64,000 nt of DNA from Combretum micranthum (taxonomy: Eukaryota; Streptophyta; Magnoliopsida; Myrtales; Combretaceae). Below the pieces are notes generated by a model. The model worked only from the letters and a program-made list of their open reading frames with translations. It searched no databases and was not told the DNA's origin. The translations under genes were made by a program, and so were the position numbers. Location of the stretch: NCBI GenBank assembly GCA_024138025.1, contig JAMXBD010000206.1, positions 124,001 to 188,000 of the forward strand, read 5' to 3'. Numbering within the stretch: the stretch's first letter is position 1; every line of letters begins with the position of its first letter. Shown piece by piece: positions 40,147-59,229 of this stretch.

Positions 40147-45897
<5,751 letters not shown>

Positions 45898-48625
45898 GAA
45901 GCTGGAATCTTCTTTAAGCCCCTTCAGAGCTGTGCTGTCATAAGATCACGTCACTTTGCATCCCTTCGGAAGCGATGATTCCTTGGGCAATCTGTAGAAT
46001 TCACAGCTTACAATGCACTAGGTTGCTCAGTCTCCTTGGAATTTTTATAAAAAAGTTATATTCACCAACCAAGGAAATATTCCTCACAATCTTAGCTCTT
46101 CCGATACTTGTTATCTCTGGGAGTGAGTACTTATCCTTCCTCTTAGCTCTCTCTATTTGCTGTTTTATTGCTTTATAAGCCTTCTGAATTTGTCACTTTA
46201 TTATAGTTGTATTGTATCTCAGTTTGTAAGGTTGAATATTTGGTCAATGAAGAGTTAATATTCTCAACATGAATAGGTACTGATTGCAATGGTGCATGGT
46301 TAAAGAGAATGATCATCTATGAAATGACATTTTGTTGTGGAGATGGAAAATGGTTAGAGGCTTTTTTAAATGGGAAATTTACTTGATGTCAATATGTTAA
46401 CTTACATTGAAGGCACATTATGTCATGTTGTTGATCATGAAATGTGTGAGATGGCCAAAGAGTGCTGATTGTTAGGTTGAAATAGCCGGTGTAATCAAGA
46501 TGGAGTGTTGGCTCGTTTTAGTTAAAAGAGTGCACTAAAATAGAAATTAACTTGAAATGATTATGCCTGCCACTTTAGCTGTAGAGATGGCAAAATGTGG
46601 CTTTTAGGTGGAATGGAACTACTACTTGCTTGCTGTCAATAAGGCCTACTTATACCTGATGCAGCTTGTGTCACAGTTGAGGGTGGATTGCGTGAAATGG
46701 CATGCTGACATGTTTTGCAAAGTCCATCAAATGCCTTTTGGCCTCATAACTATGCTTAGTTTCAATTACTTGTCTTTCACATTTAGTTAATTCTACGAAG
46801 TAACTTTCTTTTTATGAGTACTTGATGGGAATGCAATGATGGGGATTTAAAGATGGTTATGTTCCCAATTCCTTTGGAATCTCAGTAACTGGGACAGGGG
46901 ATGGATCAAATTATAATAATTAATAAGTGGGCTGCTATCCTAATTGAACTTTTGTCAAAAACAGAAAATTAGATTCCACGGGAACATGTTACAATAAATC
47001 ATCAATAATGCTGAGTCCCACCCTTTGATGACTACATTGGTAAAGTCTGCGAGATATGTTGTGTGCAGTTGTATGTTACCCCAATATTTTTATCCTGTAT
47101 TGTTGGTGCCATGGATCTAGCTCAATTCTTTCTCCAAATGATGACTGCTTCCACGGCCCATTTGGTTGGCTTGACACTCGATCACTTCCTTTTTTGACTA
47201 GTCATTGCACCGAGCACCCCAACACTACACACACACAGCAACAACCCGACTTAATATGTTAGCACCGTTAAAGTCTACAATCTAGCGAAATTAAGATGAA
47301 ATTTCTAAAAGATGCGTTTTACCTTTTCTGTGAGAAAAATCTTATTAGGACTTAGTTTGAATGGTTTACCCCTCATTCAGTCAATCCGTGTTTCCCCACC
47401 CCACCTGTCTCCTCGGATAATGGGGCTATACTACTAGAGATCATCCATGGTCAGTTATAGAAGCTATAATAGCAGTTGAGCATTAAATTCTTACTTTTAT
47501 TGTTATCTGCTTTACGTTCTGTGTAAGAATCTGAACCTAGTCAAAATTGTGCTTTTATTGAACGTGGGTTCATATGTTACGATGTGAGGTTATGCTTCTC
47601 GTGCTGTCACGTGGTTATAACGTAGAACCATAGAAGTTCGTAAAAATAGTATTTGTTACTAATAGAAGTCGATAATATTTATTTATTTGCATAAATGTAA
47701 TGTTATTATTTTATGGCAATTTATTCATAGTGCATTTGATTTTGAGCGATCAAATTCAATGGTATGGATGGATAGATTTCAATGGGGTTATTTTCCTCTT
47801 TTTTGTTATTATTTTTATTGGTTCATTTATTTGTTACTTTACGGAATCAAACACCAACTGGATGGCCAATTTGATGACATTCGTTTGAGAGAATCTGAGT
47901 CAATTGAGCAAGATACTGATGCTACGAGTAATAGCCAAGTGGCAGCAAATTGAGCGAGTAGCCCCTAAAGAAGATGAAACGATACTGCTAGAGATTACAA
48001 ACACTATCCATTGTGTAAACATAATCCCGGAAATTCATTATACAAGATTCAAGCTATGTAGCTATAGAGTTTTTCCATAATGAGTGAGGTGCATGAGTCA
48101 GGGATCTTCCAAGGAAGCTATTTTGAGCCTACGAACATACTCTGTTCGTAGTCAAACTGCTTATAGATAGTTGTGATTGGAGGGATATTAGGATCAATGA
48201 GGGAGATTTTCTCTTACCAGATTATCATAAGTTGTTCCTAGTTAGCTAATGGCTTAGAGGAACGGACCTTTAGACTAGCACACGTCTTTGTCACTTGGCT
48301 GAGACAAGATATCTAAGCCATCTATGTTGCACCCAATGCATTATTGGTCTCTCCTCTTTCATGAAAGAGAGAGTATGGTTGTCTGGACCTAAATCTGCAT
48401 GTTAACCTATAGATTGGAGTATCAAAGCATCTTTGCATTGATAACGACAGAAACAATCCTAATCAGAGAGTTTTCACTAGCAAGGTCTGCGATTGCCGTT
48501 CTAAGCATAAAGAAGATAGTGATGGCAAAGAATGCACTTGGCAATTCCAAATGAAAATAAGGAATTAGACTATTAGGTAGGAATAAAAGTCGATTGAAAC
48601 GAAAGCTATAGTCAAATCTATAGCT
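45898..48625. other. 3' flank of CK2 beta and unassigned spacer
   Basis: The first few hundred bases are presumably the CK2 beta 3' UTR, but no strong AATAAA signal is seen. Beyond it nothing is assigned except a short in-frame acidic tail at about 47,830-47,953 (HQLDGQFDDIRLRESESIEQ and DTDATSNSQVAAN before a stop) that looks more protein-like than its surroundings. It could be a terminal exon or a gene fragment; I do not recognise it. Confidence 0.35.
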
Positions 48626-48630
48626 ATAGC

Positions 48631-51600
48631 TGAAATATCTCGAATTTATTAATCTAAATTAGAAATGTGATAATTAAATATTATAAAAATGCGTGTAGTT
48701 TTGAATTTTATTTAAATTTATCCTATTAATTGAGTTTATAGTTTAGTTGAATTGAATTTCATAAATTGTAGAATATAATTAGAAAATTTTAGATAATTGG
48801 ATTAGCAAATGGATTTGATCAAATTCGAATACCACAAATATTCATTTCAACTAATCAAATTACTTTAATTTTCTATCTTCAATATACTCAATCCTTTTCA
48901 ATTATTAACTTGAACCCAACATCTTAAATTGGACATTTAGGAATTAAAAATCACATAATAGATAAGGAAGTGAAATGTATTTAGATGTTATGAATTAAAA
49001 CATGGATAAGACCGAACTTATACGACTCGGTTAGATATTTCCCTATCTAGTGAAAAATACCAAAAACAAAATTATTAAATACGATTCAATAACCTACTAA
49101 TCATACACCTATGACTATAGATATCAAGAGCAGAATGACTCGATTAATTATTAGGGTTTATTAGATAATAAACAATAGTTTAAAGATGAATCGCTAGGAT
49201 TGAAATATACATAATAAAAATAGAAACTGATTAATATTTATCAAACTAGGGCTCGAATAAAAATTCTGAACAAGTAAGAATGAAATTTAGAATTTTCTGA
49301 GTCTTTTGGGTGTAATACCCTAACTTAATCTATCGGCACTAGAAACCTTAATCGTGTAAGTGAAAATTTTGATAATTTAACATGATTAGAAATTACAAGG
49401 AATTTAATTAAAAATAGAGATTCTACTGTCGTAAATACCCAATTTAACCTATTAAGCAATATCAATTGTCTATTTTAACAAATTCAAATTAATCAAAACT
49501 TTCTAATTACAATTATCAAATGAGCTTTATCTATCGAGTTTAATCACCTAAAACCCTAAACATCCAATTTAGACATTGTAGCCTAAATTTTAACTCCTTA
49601 AATCCTAAAAATTTAAAACTAAACATTTGTTTTCAAATACCAATTCCTAATTCCCTAAAACCCTAAATTCAAGTAAAATATTAATTTTCCTTTTATTAGT
49701 TTTCCTAGATTTAATTTCTAATGCCAATTTGCTAATTCTCTTTCTTACTTCTTAAATTCTAATTCTAAATACCTAAAGCCCATAACCTAAAAGCCTAAAT
49801 CTTCATGTACAACCTAAGCCATTAACATAAGATCAAGCCCAAAATTCCCATAAAACTAAGCCAAAAGCCATGCATCAAAGCCCATAAGCCCTTAAGACCA
49901 CATTAGCTAATATACCTTCACACATATTAAAATTCCCTAATGTCTAAGAAAATCTAACAAGCGAAAAGACCAACTTGTAGCCAATTCTTGAAGTTTTTAC
50001 ATCTAGGAAAAGATCAAAATACCCTTTAAATATCTACAATATGAACACAAGAAAATATCTCCAAATTCTAGAGAATTCTAATGCATATAAAAAGACCAAC
50101 ATGGCCCCCAGTTAATCAAATAAAATGACCAAAAAGCCCCTAGACCTAATGGAAATTACATAACATGAATTAATGTAAATATGGAGTTTAGAAAACCCTA
50201 ATTCATCCCTCATTTTTAGTAGCCCATTTCTCTCAAATTCTCTCTCAAAACACTCTAAAAAATCTCCCCAAAAATATACAAAAACTCCTCCATCAACCAA
50301 GCACACAAGAAGTAAAGTATAACTTAAGTCTATGCTTCTAAATTTCTCTTTTATTCACCATAATCTAACCTTTATCTCAAATTAAATCTTAGTTGAAATT
50401 AAAGACTAAGAAAAGGTTGGAGTTAGGAAAAATAAGCTTAAAAAAGCTTCATCAACTTTTGAGTGGTAGAAGTAGTAGTAGAGGCGACTATTTGGTTGAT
50501 TTTGCTAAATCAAGTAAGAAATTATAATTAATTTATTTTATTATGCTGATAGCATTTAGATTTATGTAAATTACTAAAAATAAACTTAGATTAAGTATTG
50601 ATCAACAAATATATGTATGATCATAAAAACCAATTATATATATATATGTGTGTGAATAGGCATGTATGTTAGAAATTTAAGTAATTGAAATCATTGCATG
50701 TTTATATAAAGGTATATGTGATATATGTTGAATTGACATATTTTTATTGAAATGGAATTATCAAATAAATATATGAATATACTAAATATAATTTCTGTTG
50801 AAATACATAAGTATGTATGTTTGTGTTGATATGTTAGAATTTTGGAAAAATTTGTGTTATTGATGATGATTTGAGTTATGATTTATTATCAAGTTGTAAA
50901 ATATAAATATAAGTATATAATAGATAATAAAACATAGAATAAACATGTTTTAGATGATCTAAATATGCTAAAAAAATCAATTTCTATGCATATATATCAG
51001 TTTGGATAGCTTGGGTTATCAAATTTAGATAAAATATTAAATGAATTTATTTTTGGATGAAATTTATAAAAGTAATATTTTACATGTCTATATACAAACT
51101 GTAAATTTTCGTGATTTTTGCAATACATTTAATATTTTTAAAAATTAAATTACAAAATAGCAAAACAAGGCAAAACAGTATTTCGATTAGCAGCGATAGC
51201 GTGAATGTATGAGACTGAACTGGTGACTTTTTCTTCCTCTTTTTGGTTGAAATTACAATGGTTTGAAAGCTTGAGATGTCTACTTTAATTTGGTATAAAG
51301 AACCGGGCAAGAACCGGTTGGATATTATGTCAAATTTGGTCGAACTGATCGGTCGCTAATGCTATCCCCTGTTTCCCAACCAGATTAGATGAAATTAAAA
51401 TTAAAACCCTAATTAACTAATTAGTTTAGGCCAAGTAAACTTATGATCATGTTAACATATGTGATAAGTAGTCTTCATAAAATTTTAGCTTAAGAACCCA
51501 TGTTTAAGATAGTGAACAAATTTATTAAAGTTAGGGTGCACACTAGTTTTCTATAGAAATGAAAATATTGAAATTTAAAAAAAATTCATTTTAATCAAAT

Positions 51601-53435
51601 AAATATGAAATAAATGTAAATAATATGTTTACACATTAAAATATGAATTTTAAGATTAATAATTAACTATTTTGATTTTAGGAATTTATTTAGTAAAATA
51701 GGTATAAATATGACATTATAAACATAATAGGAAACTAGTTTAGATTCCTTAAGCCATTTAGAGGTAAAAATGGATTGTATGAATGATATAAATAGAATAA
51801 TTACATTTTAAAGGAGTTATTTTACTTAATAAAAGTTTATTAGATTTAACATAGGATATGTTATTTAAAATTACTATTTTAAGAACCTAATTACCATAAA
51901 ATGATTATAGTAGATTAAGTTAAATATGAAATGAACTTGATTTTAATATCCAACTTGGCTAAAATAAGTTAATATAGATTTATTAACTAATATTAGATTA
52001 ATAAATTCTTAGAGTCCAACAATTTGTACTTAGCTATTAACCTAACTGTAAACTTTTATATGATCAAATTAACTAATAATTGGCTTAGAGATAATTGTAA
52101 TATGATAGACCATGAATAATAAGAGGAGTATGTTGTTGCAAATATATATTTGCTAGAAAACTAAGTGGTTAATACATATTTGATATAAGTTGATAATTGA
52201 ATCAAATGCTTCTATAAATTAATCTTTGAAGCAAATATTTGTTAGGAGTTTGCCTTCTGCTTTATCTTTTGGTTTATTATCTATTTGTCTAGAATACAGA
52301 TTTTGTACTAGGTACGCAGTGAGTTGTGTGTTGCGTGCTAGGATAGACAATCTAAATGAACTAATACTTAAAGATGGCTTTAATAATTGCTTGTTGCTTG
52401 TGCGTGTTCGTTTTTGAGACCTGGCCCAAGGGACGACAACCTTCCTAGGTGATACCAGCACAGTAGCTAGGCACTTAGGCCATCATGGGTGGGTCGCAGG
52501 TAGTTGATTGGGGGAGGGGGGGGTACGGTAGAGGGATAATGTCTACCTAGATCGGAGGGAAGTAATGTAGTCTGGTTTATGTTTATAGGACCAATTGAGC
52601 TACACTATATTATGGACTATGATGGGTAGAGATGTGTAACGGCTGTGACCCTCAGACGAGGCTATTACTTAGAGATAGGGGATATAGGTATTCGGGCTAT
52701 CTCTATCAACCCCTTGAGCAATTACTGCTACTTAGGACCCCCAGGTTCCCAACGTATTATTAGAGTACAGGTACTCCACTGTTGTTTGCTATGCTTTAAT
52801 TTAAAGATATAAACTGTTGATTGTTGCATTGCATTTAGAACAGGTGTGTATGCCCATCTCGTGTGTGCTTGTGTTGCTGTCGTACTTGACTTCGGCTTAT
52901 TTCTTATTTTTTAGGTGATGATCTGGATGTTTGTGATTATCGGGTATGGGATGACTCTAAAGGAGCTTGTTAACGAGTTGAGTGCCTAGGAACGTTGAAC
53001 TGTTTATGCTATTGTCAAAAGTTATTGATCATGTTTTCGAACTTATGATTTGATGAGGGCATATCTATGAGACCATGATTGTATTTTGAGATACTAGATA
53101 CTGTGTACTTTGAGATATCTGATGGTATGATACTTATTTATAAATGTTTATCTACTCACAAAAGTAACTTGTTTGGAATTCATTTTGAGAAATTTATTTT
53201 ATTATGTGTAATGGTCTACTAAAAAAAGTAGCTTATTCGAAAATCGTTTTAAAAAAATGTATTTCTTTTCTGCTGCAACTCTAGTTGTTTTCTAAATCTA
53301 ATTCAATGATTTCAGAATCTAAAATTTGTTTAGTAATGATTACGATAAATTGTAGATTAGGCTAGTCTTAACGTATAATGCGTAAGTGTTATACGCGGCG
53401 GCTGACACACCTTGAACCTAGTTCGGGGTGTGACA
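48631..53435 (+). mobile_element. solo LTR E, Ty3/gypsy-type, 4,805 bp
   Basis: Starts TGAAATATCTCGAATTT and ends gttcggggtgtgaca, with perfect 5-bp flanks atagc at 48,626-48,630 and 53,436-53,440. It has the promoter-proximal pyrimidine stretch (50,210-50,300), a GC-richer tract near 51,180-51,360, the ggtacgcagtgagttgtgtg block (52,310) that matches LTR A at about 5,605, and the acggctgt-g-acc / cccc-tgag / aggaccccc block (52,640-52,745) also seen in A. No gag, protease, RT or integrase is adjacent, so this is a solo LTR left by recombination. Confidence 0.88.
52508..52523. repeat. G-rich run in LTR E
   Basis: The text ttgggggaggggggggg, a near-homopolymeric G tract within the conserved 3' part of the LTR. 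Confidence 0.6.
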
Positions 53436-53440
53436 ATAGC

Positions 53441-54525
53441 AGCATGTTGGGCATTATTGGAAAAAGAAGAATTGATTCAATTAAGGCGTCATACATTGAA
53501 CAATATCATAATTCATACGTCAGGAGATGAATAGATAATTCATTTTTGGTTCGTAGTCAAGTCGCATTATCTTGGTTGGTCAATAACTATTCTTTAGAAG
53601 TTTAATTAGCATGTAAGCCAAGATGGATGTTATCTTTGCATATGGAAACTCAAAAATACTTGATTGTCGAATGCAACATCACATTGTCAGGGATAACTTT
53701 AGTTATCTTATAGATTCGGATTTAAAGTTACTTGACTAAGTGATCCAGTCTTTTAGAACGTGGACAAAGGGTTCTAGTCTAATTGGCTGAACGATGTCAG
53801 TTGAGCCTAAAATAAATTTGAGTATAATTGCAGTTAAATCAATAATTCTCTAGAATGTTGATGTCCGTACATAAATGCTTCTAAAACTTATAAAAGTTTT
53901 AGGTGTGATTTAACACCATGTGAACTTTGATCAAAGTATATTAAATGTCTTCTGTTGTTGCCAATTTAAAAGAAATCAGAAGGCAATAAATTGCATTTTG
54001 TATATTGGGGGATGTATTATCCAAATCAAAGTGGTTATTTGGAATTTCCCCATATTAATTGTGAACGTTTTAAGATTTAAAATTACTAAAATAATAAGGC
54101 AAATGATTTAATAACAACAACAACAACAACAACAATAATAGGTGCTGGAATTACAAGAATGTAAGCTCAAATTAACATAGCGGATTAAAATATGTCCCTT
54201 GCATATTATAGAAACATAGGATTGTAAAGAGGGTGGATTTGGGGTTGGTTTTACGGCTCACTAAAACTTAAAAGAGTTTTAACACCGAACCCAAAACTCA
54301 TCTCAAAATTCTACTGGGGATTATTCTATAGGCTTATATTTTTATTGCGTGGTTGGACGAGACAAGTATCCCTATAATGACCTACTTTGTCAATATGTGT
54401 GATTATAAGATAAGAGATAATGATGGATGACAAGATCATGAAGTGATTGTGAGATGGACATACCAAGTTGTGACTGGCTAAAGTATTTAAGACAAATCAA
54501 CAAAGGATTATTTTTATCTTTATTT
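53441..54525. other. spacer around LTR E, no gene seen
   Basis: Continues the sequence interrupted by LTR E. It contains a (CAA)n microsatellite at 54,113-54,138. The text tgtatattgggggatgtatt near 54,000 is a word common in plant repeats but does not identify a family. Confidence 0.4.
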
Positions 54526-54666
54526 TTTAGGTTAGTTTGCCATGAGATTATTTTCATACCAAAATCCTTTTTAAGAGTAGACCCAAAATTTTATTTCAAA
54601 ATCTATGAGGGATCACCATATAAATAAAATAAATAATTATCTTTCTATTTTTTATTGGGTTAGTAT

Positions 54667-55516
54667 TAGGGGTAGACGTAGATTGGTTTGGTCTGGTTTT
54701 CATTAAAATCAAATCAAATCAAATCATAATTCATGATTTTCTTCCCATCCTAAACTAAACCATTAAATAATGGTTGGTTTTAGATTATAAATTTTGCAAA
54801 GCATTAAATAATGGTTTGGTTCGGTTCAAATTACTAATTAAATCAAAATTCTAATAAAAAAGGCTTAGTTCTAATATTTCACACTTGTGTAGATATTTAA
54901 ATATTAAAATCGGTCTACAAAGTTCATATTGTGAATCTCAACAAAATACTTTATAAATTCATCACACTCATAATCCATAATCTTTTATAAAATCATTTAG
55001 TCACTAGCACAATATACTCATTGACTAATACATAGTAAAATCTAATCTATAGTCATCTAAAAAATCATCTAGGCAACCATTTACTAACAAATTTGGCCTA
55101 AAGAAATCATCTACCAAATAAAATACAATAAACAATTAATATATAATAAGATACATGACTAAATAACACAATTCATACTCCATGGATTTCAAACAATTAA
55201 TAAAAACAATGCTAAGTTACTAACCAAAAAATATATCTTGAACCAAAAAAACAATTTTGACAAAGGAACAAGTTACTATTAACCAATATTCATTATATAA
55301 TAAATATCAAAATAAATTTAGAACATATACGACCTCTAATAATTACAAGTAAACTTTTTTTATGCTTATCTAAAATGATTTGATTTGGTTTTATGAATTA
55401 GTTTGGTTTTTCTCTTCAAACCAATCATAAATTGGATTGGGATTGAAAATTCGCTAAATCAAGTAATTTAAAAAAAATCATATTTTTGGTTTGGTTGATT
55501 TTTTTGCCTACCCTTA
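54667..55516. mobile_element. non-autonomous hAT-like element, 850 bp
   Basis: The left end TAGGGGTAGACGTAGATTGG and, inverted, the right end TAAGGGTAGGCAAAAAAATC share the TAnGGGTAGnC core, the same end type as the hAT element at 31,368. Flanks gttagtat (54,659-54,666) and gttaatat (55,517-55,524) match at 7 of 8. Subterminal words ggtttggt and aatcaaatcaaatca recur at both ends. It has no coding capacity. It interrupts the second copy of a diverged direct repeat (about 54,526-54,610 and 55,517-55,600). Confidence 0.75.
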
Positions 55517-55902
55517 GTTAATATGCCATGAGGCTATTTTATTTTTGAAATCTTGTGGAATTTTAAAGTTAGACTCAAAAAACCTATTCTTAAATTTATA
55601 GGATTAATTAAAAAAAAATCGACTATGTTTTCGCCTTTTTGCAAGTGATTGACCTGAGTTGATTTTTACACGCAAACAACTGACTCTTGAAAAGCTTCGT
55701 TTTGTTTCGTTGAAAGAAGCCATTAGTTATCCATGGAATACTTATGTGCCTCTTAAAAAAACTAGACCAAACCTATTTTTTAGTCTTTCTTCTCTCCCAA
55801 ATCACAAAAACAACTATCCACCTACTTCCTCACCCAATCCAACAAGTCTCTACTCTCTATACTACCTTTACCTTCTATGTTATACCAACTATGCACACTT
55901 AT

Positions 55903-55903
<1 letters not shown>

Positions 55904-55934
<31 letters not shown>
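55904..55934. repeat. (CA)n microsatellite
   Basis: About fifteen CA units, followed by a looser ACTCATAC/ACACATCC-rich region to about 56,000. Thr-His-rich frames across it are artefacts. Confidence 0.9.
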
Positions 55935-55936
<2 letters not shown>

Positions 55937-56013
55937 ATATTTACATGCACACTCATACATCCATACACTCACACTCATATACACACATCCATATATACAT
56001 ATTCTTACTCACG

Positions 56014-56512
56014 ATGTTTCCTCTTCATCAAACTCTCTCTCATCTCCTCCTTTTCCTCTTCTCTCTCCTTCCTTCTCCCTCTTTGACAGTTCAATTTTCT
56101 TCTCCATCGAAGAAGATCTACTAATCCATCAATTCGTATCCACCTTGGACCAAAGCCTAGTAGACCACCACTATGGTTTCTCTCAATTTAAGTGGAAGTT
56201 TGACAGGTCTTATGCATCACAGGAAGAGCATGACTATAGATTCAATGTGTTTAGAGCCAATTTATGCCTTACAAAGAAGCACCAGAGACTTAACCACTCA
56301 GCGACTCATGGAGTCACTTCGTTCTCTAATTTAATGTCATCGGAGTTTAGGAAGATGTATTTAGGGCTTTGAGGTAGGAACAATGATGATAAATATAGGC
56401 TTATGCTCCTAGTGGATGTGAATGAAGCCTTAATTTTGCCAATGGAGAATTTGCTGATTGATTTCAATTGGAGAGATCATGGTACCGTTACTAAAGTCAA
56501 GAAAGACTAGAA
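56014..56512 (+). pseudogene. RD19-like papain-family cysteine protease, truncated
   Basis: Relict of a vacuolar or secreted C1A protease. A start at 56,014 opens a signal peptide (LSHLLLFLFSLLPSPSLTV). After a frameshift near 56,090 the propeptide follows in a second frame: EEDLLIHQFV and then the inhibitor I29 domain with HYGFSQFKWKFDRSYASQEE, EHDYRFNVFRANL (ERFNIN-type) and HGVTSFSNLMSSEFRKMYLGL. A stop and small gap come at about 56,370. Codons for NEALILPMENL and FNWRDHGTVTKVK, equivalent to the mature N-terminus, follow and end with a stop at about 56,508. The catalytic Cys, His and Asn regions are absent. With frame breaks and no catalytic half it cannot give an active enzyme. Confidence 0.85.
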
Positions 56513-57458
56513 AATAGGATTCGTCTTGTTTTTTTAAGAAGCACGTGAGTATTGCATGTGTAATTAATGGATTCTTTCAACGGAACAAAACAGAGCTTTT
56601 CACAGGTTAGTTGTTTGCAAAAAAAAAAAAAAAAAAATTAACTCAGGTTAATTAATTGTAAAAAGGTGAAAACACGAGTTAATTTTTTGTAATTAACCAA
56701 AATTTATAAGGAATTATTATAGAGGGTATTTCTTTAAATTATATGGATTTTATACTTTATGATAACCCATTCAGTTGGATCTTTACACAAACATTTGTAA
56801 AAATAGTATCATGGTCTGAGTGTTGAAGGCCAAGTAAAAGTGTTTACCTTGGGCATGTAATGTTGCAGCTGACTTTAATTGAATAGTTTGTTTAGGGAGT
56901 GGTTTATTCCATATGCAGGTTTGGCCTCCCATGAGCAAGGTAGTTAAGAGTTGAAATTGCTCTCCTGATGAGGTTATGATAGACTAAAACTAGTTGAAAG
57001 TTGAGCCTTTTAAACAAGAAGAGGACTGCGGCAATGCTAAGAAGATGCTTCTTATTAAGAATAGTTAAGTGGGATGAGAGAAGGCTAGCTCGCCATTCAA
57101 AATACAAGCAAATGATAATGTAAGGGATGATTAAGCGCCTCATGGGACCTTAAGAAGGGGAGACCTCCTATCCCACAAAGCTCTTGTCTTAGTGGATCGT
57201 TTAAGCGATACCCAGTGTACTTAACGGGCAATCCATGATTTATTCATAGTACAACGTAAGTATGCAAAGGTTAAAAGCAACTAATTATTCACGTTGTTTT
57301 TATAATTTTATTAAAATTTCCAATGTTTTACACTAATAATTCACATTTTCTAATATTATACATCTATAAAAACTTTAAAAGATTTGGAAAAAGTAATATA
57401 ATACAAACAATAGATTCCAACTTATTCAAAATCTTCTGCTGTACATTTCGATCAAACT
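56513..57458. other. spacer, no gene seen
   Basis: It contains a poly-A run at about 56,620-56,637. No continuation of the cysteine protease (active-site GSCGSCW region or later) was recognised here on either strand. Confidence 0.5.
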
Positions 57459-58015
57459 TGATGAGGATAAAATTACAATTGATCAAGAAAAGGAAGAAAA
57501 TATGGAAAAGTTGTCTGTCACGCTTGTTATCTAGGCCATGAAAACCATTGAAAAACAATACAGTGAACTAAGCAGTTGAAAGCAACGGCTGAAGGATGGT
57601 GGCTTTCTTTCTAGGTCGGTGGCGTTCTTCTCAAAATTAGCGGTCTTCCTATCAAGGCCGACTGCGTTCCTTCAAAGAACATGACTTTATTAGTTCTTTC
57701 ATCTTTTAATTTACATTTATTAATTTTCGATAGGTATTTTGGGGAACTATTATAAATACCCTTTGTAATGAGAACCCTTTTCTCTTTAATTCATATACTC
57801 TTATCAATCTGTTGGATTGTAGCGAGTGATGGCATTGGAATTTGTTGTGCGTAATATTAGCAAAGACCATGATAGAACTATTCTCTTGTTGGTGCATCAT
57901 ATCTGGGAAGAGTTTAGGGTTTATCTTATCATTTTTTCAAGGATTGGATTTGTGCGTTCAACATTCTTATTATCAGAACTGATTGGCTAGTGGAATTCTA
58001 ACCCTAGGCGCATCA
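57459..58015 (+). mobile_element. 5' LTR of retrotransposon H
   Basis: Starts about TGATGAGGATAAAATTAC and ends about ggcgcatca, followed six bases later by the primer-binding site. It matches 62,057-62,436 through ttgatcaagaaaaggaag, gtcacgcttgttatctaggc, ttccttcaaagaac, a TATA box (ctattataaatacc, near 57,748) and gagtgatggcattgg. The upstream flank is aaact, but the other end of H is cut, so the duplication cannot be tested. Confidence 0.7.
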
Positions 58016-58021
58016 TAGTTT

Positions 58022-58033
58022 TGGTATCAAAGC
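58022..58033 (+). promoter_or_regulatory. primer-binding site, initiator Met-tRNA type
   Basis: TGGTATCAAAGC, one base different from the plant initiator Met-tRNA complement TGGTATCAGAGC, lying six bases after the LTR end. It would prime minus-strand DNA synthesis of element H. The A for G change fits decay. Confidence 0.8.
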
Positions 58034-58439
58034 AAAGGTTCCACATTTTTTGCGTATCTGGGTTTGAAGATTCACTTTGACAGAATACAGTTGCGACAAC
58101 AGGATGTTTAGTAAATGCAAGATGTAATCTTTTGTGTTATTAGGGTTTATATGACATTGAGGATTGTGATCTTGAATATTGCTAAAGTGAATGAAATATA
58201 GGGTTTGTGTGGTGATTAAAGTTAGGATTTTTATCATCCTTGTAGATGACTTGTGTGATTAGGGTTTGGATGGTGTGATTATAAAACTAAGGTTTTCTAT
58301 TAATGATGGGGATGGGAAGTTGTGAAGGTTCTCTTGATTATCAATTGCAAAACTTACCGAGAATGTAAATAAACTTTAGTCCATGATCAATTGGTGGTAT
58401 TCACAATAGTTTAATGATATCGTTGAGAAGAAGGAATCT

Positions 58440-58990
58440 CAATCCGTTGAGATGGATGATGATGATGATTGGAAATTAGAATGTGAAAAAAACTTAGGTC
58501 GTAGACATCTTGCATATCAATGTCCAAATGAATATGTGGTAAAACTTATTAATGGAGTTCTTGTAATTATTGAGGAAGATGAAATTGATAGAAAAGTGGA
58601 ATAGTAAGAAACTCCTTTGGTTGTTCTATAATATATTACTATAGATGTAAATGAGAATAAAGGAGTTCCTACAGTTATATATGAAGACGATGGAATTGAA
58701 GCTGTGGAAGAAATTGTTCAATAGGAAGATGTAAAGAAAGAAGATAATCATATAATACGGGTGGAAATTATAGAGGATTATGACATTGATGATAAGGGTA
58801 TAAAGGATGTTGATATGGGGGAGATCAATGTTACACAGACTGTGCAAAGTGATATTGAATTAGAGTTGCCTATTGATATTTGTACACCCAAGTTAAAGCC
58901 ACTTTCCTTGGCGCTAGGAGCTACCGAGTGTTATAAGCCGATGTTATTGAGTTTTCTTACTACTAAAATGGGATGGAAACTACTTCCATG
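58440..58990 (+). pseudogene. gag zinc-knuckle region of retrotransposon H
   Basis: One frame reads CEKNLGRRHLAYQC (58,482-58,523) followed by PNEYVV, matching the retroviral CCHC spacing C-x2-C-x4-H-x4-C except that the second Cys is Asn. Next comes an acidic stretch (IIEEDEID) as in plant gypsy gag C-termini. Stops at about 58,601 and 58,721 break the frame. A later acidic open frame (58,761-58,991) may belong to the gag-protease linker, but I recognise no protease motif. Confidence 0.55.
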
Positions 58991-59229
58991 ATGAATTCTT
59001 GTTTCATGTTGAGAAGTCAACATTTTATCATTTGTATGATTACTTTGATGGAGAACTTCTATATGAATTTGTAAGAAGATTATAAATGGAATCCAGGATG
59101 GTGTTGATTGGGAATTATCTTACAAACAGGAATTATTCATGGATCAAGGCTAGCTTGAAATTTTTATTTAATTATGTTTGAGTTTTATAGGTTTATCTTT
59201 GATACGAGTGGATATGCTTTTTGTCAAGA

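Noticed and set aside
55744..56124. 126-codon frame covering the CA microsatellite and a signal-like tail
   Set aside because: Only the last part, from 56,014, is meaningful, as the signal peptide of the cysteine protease relict.
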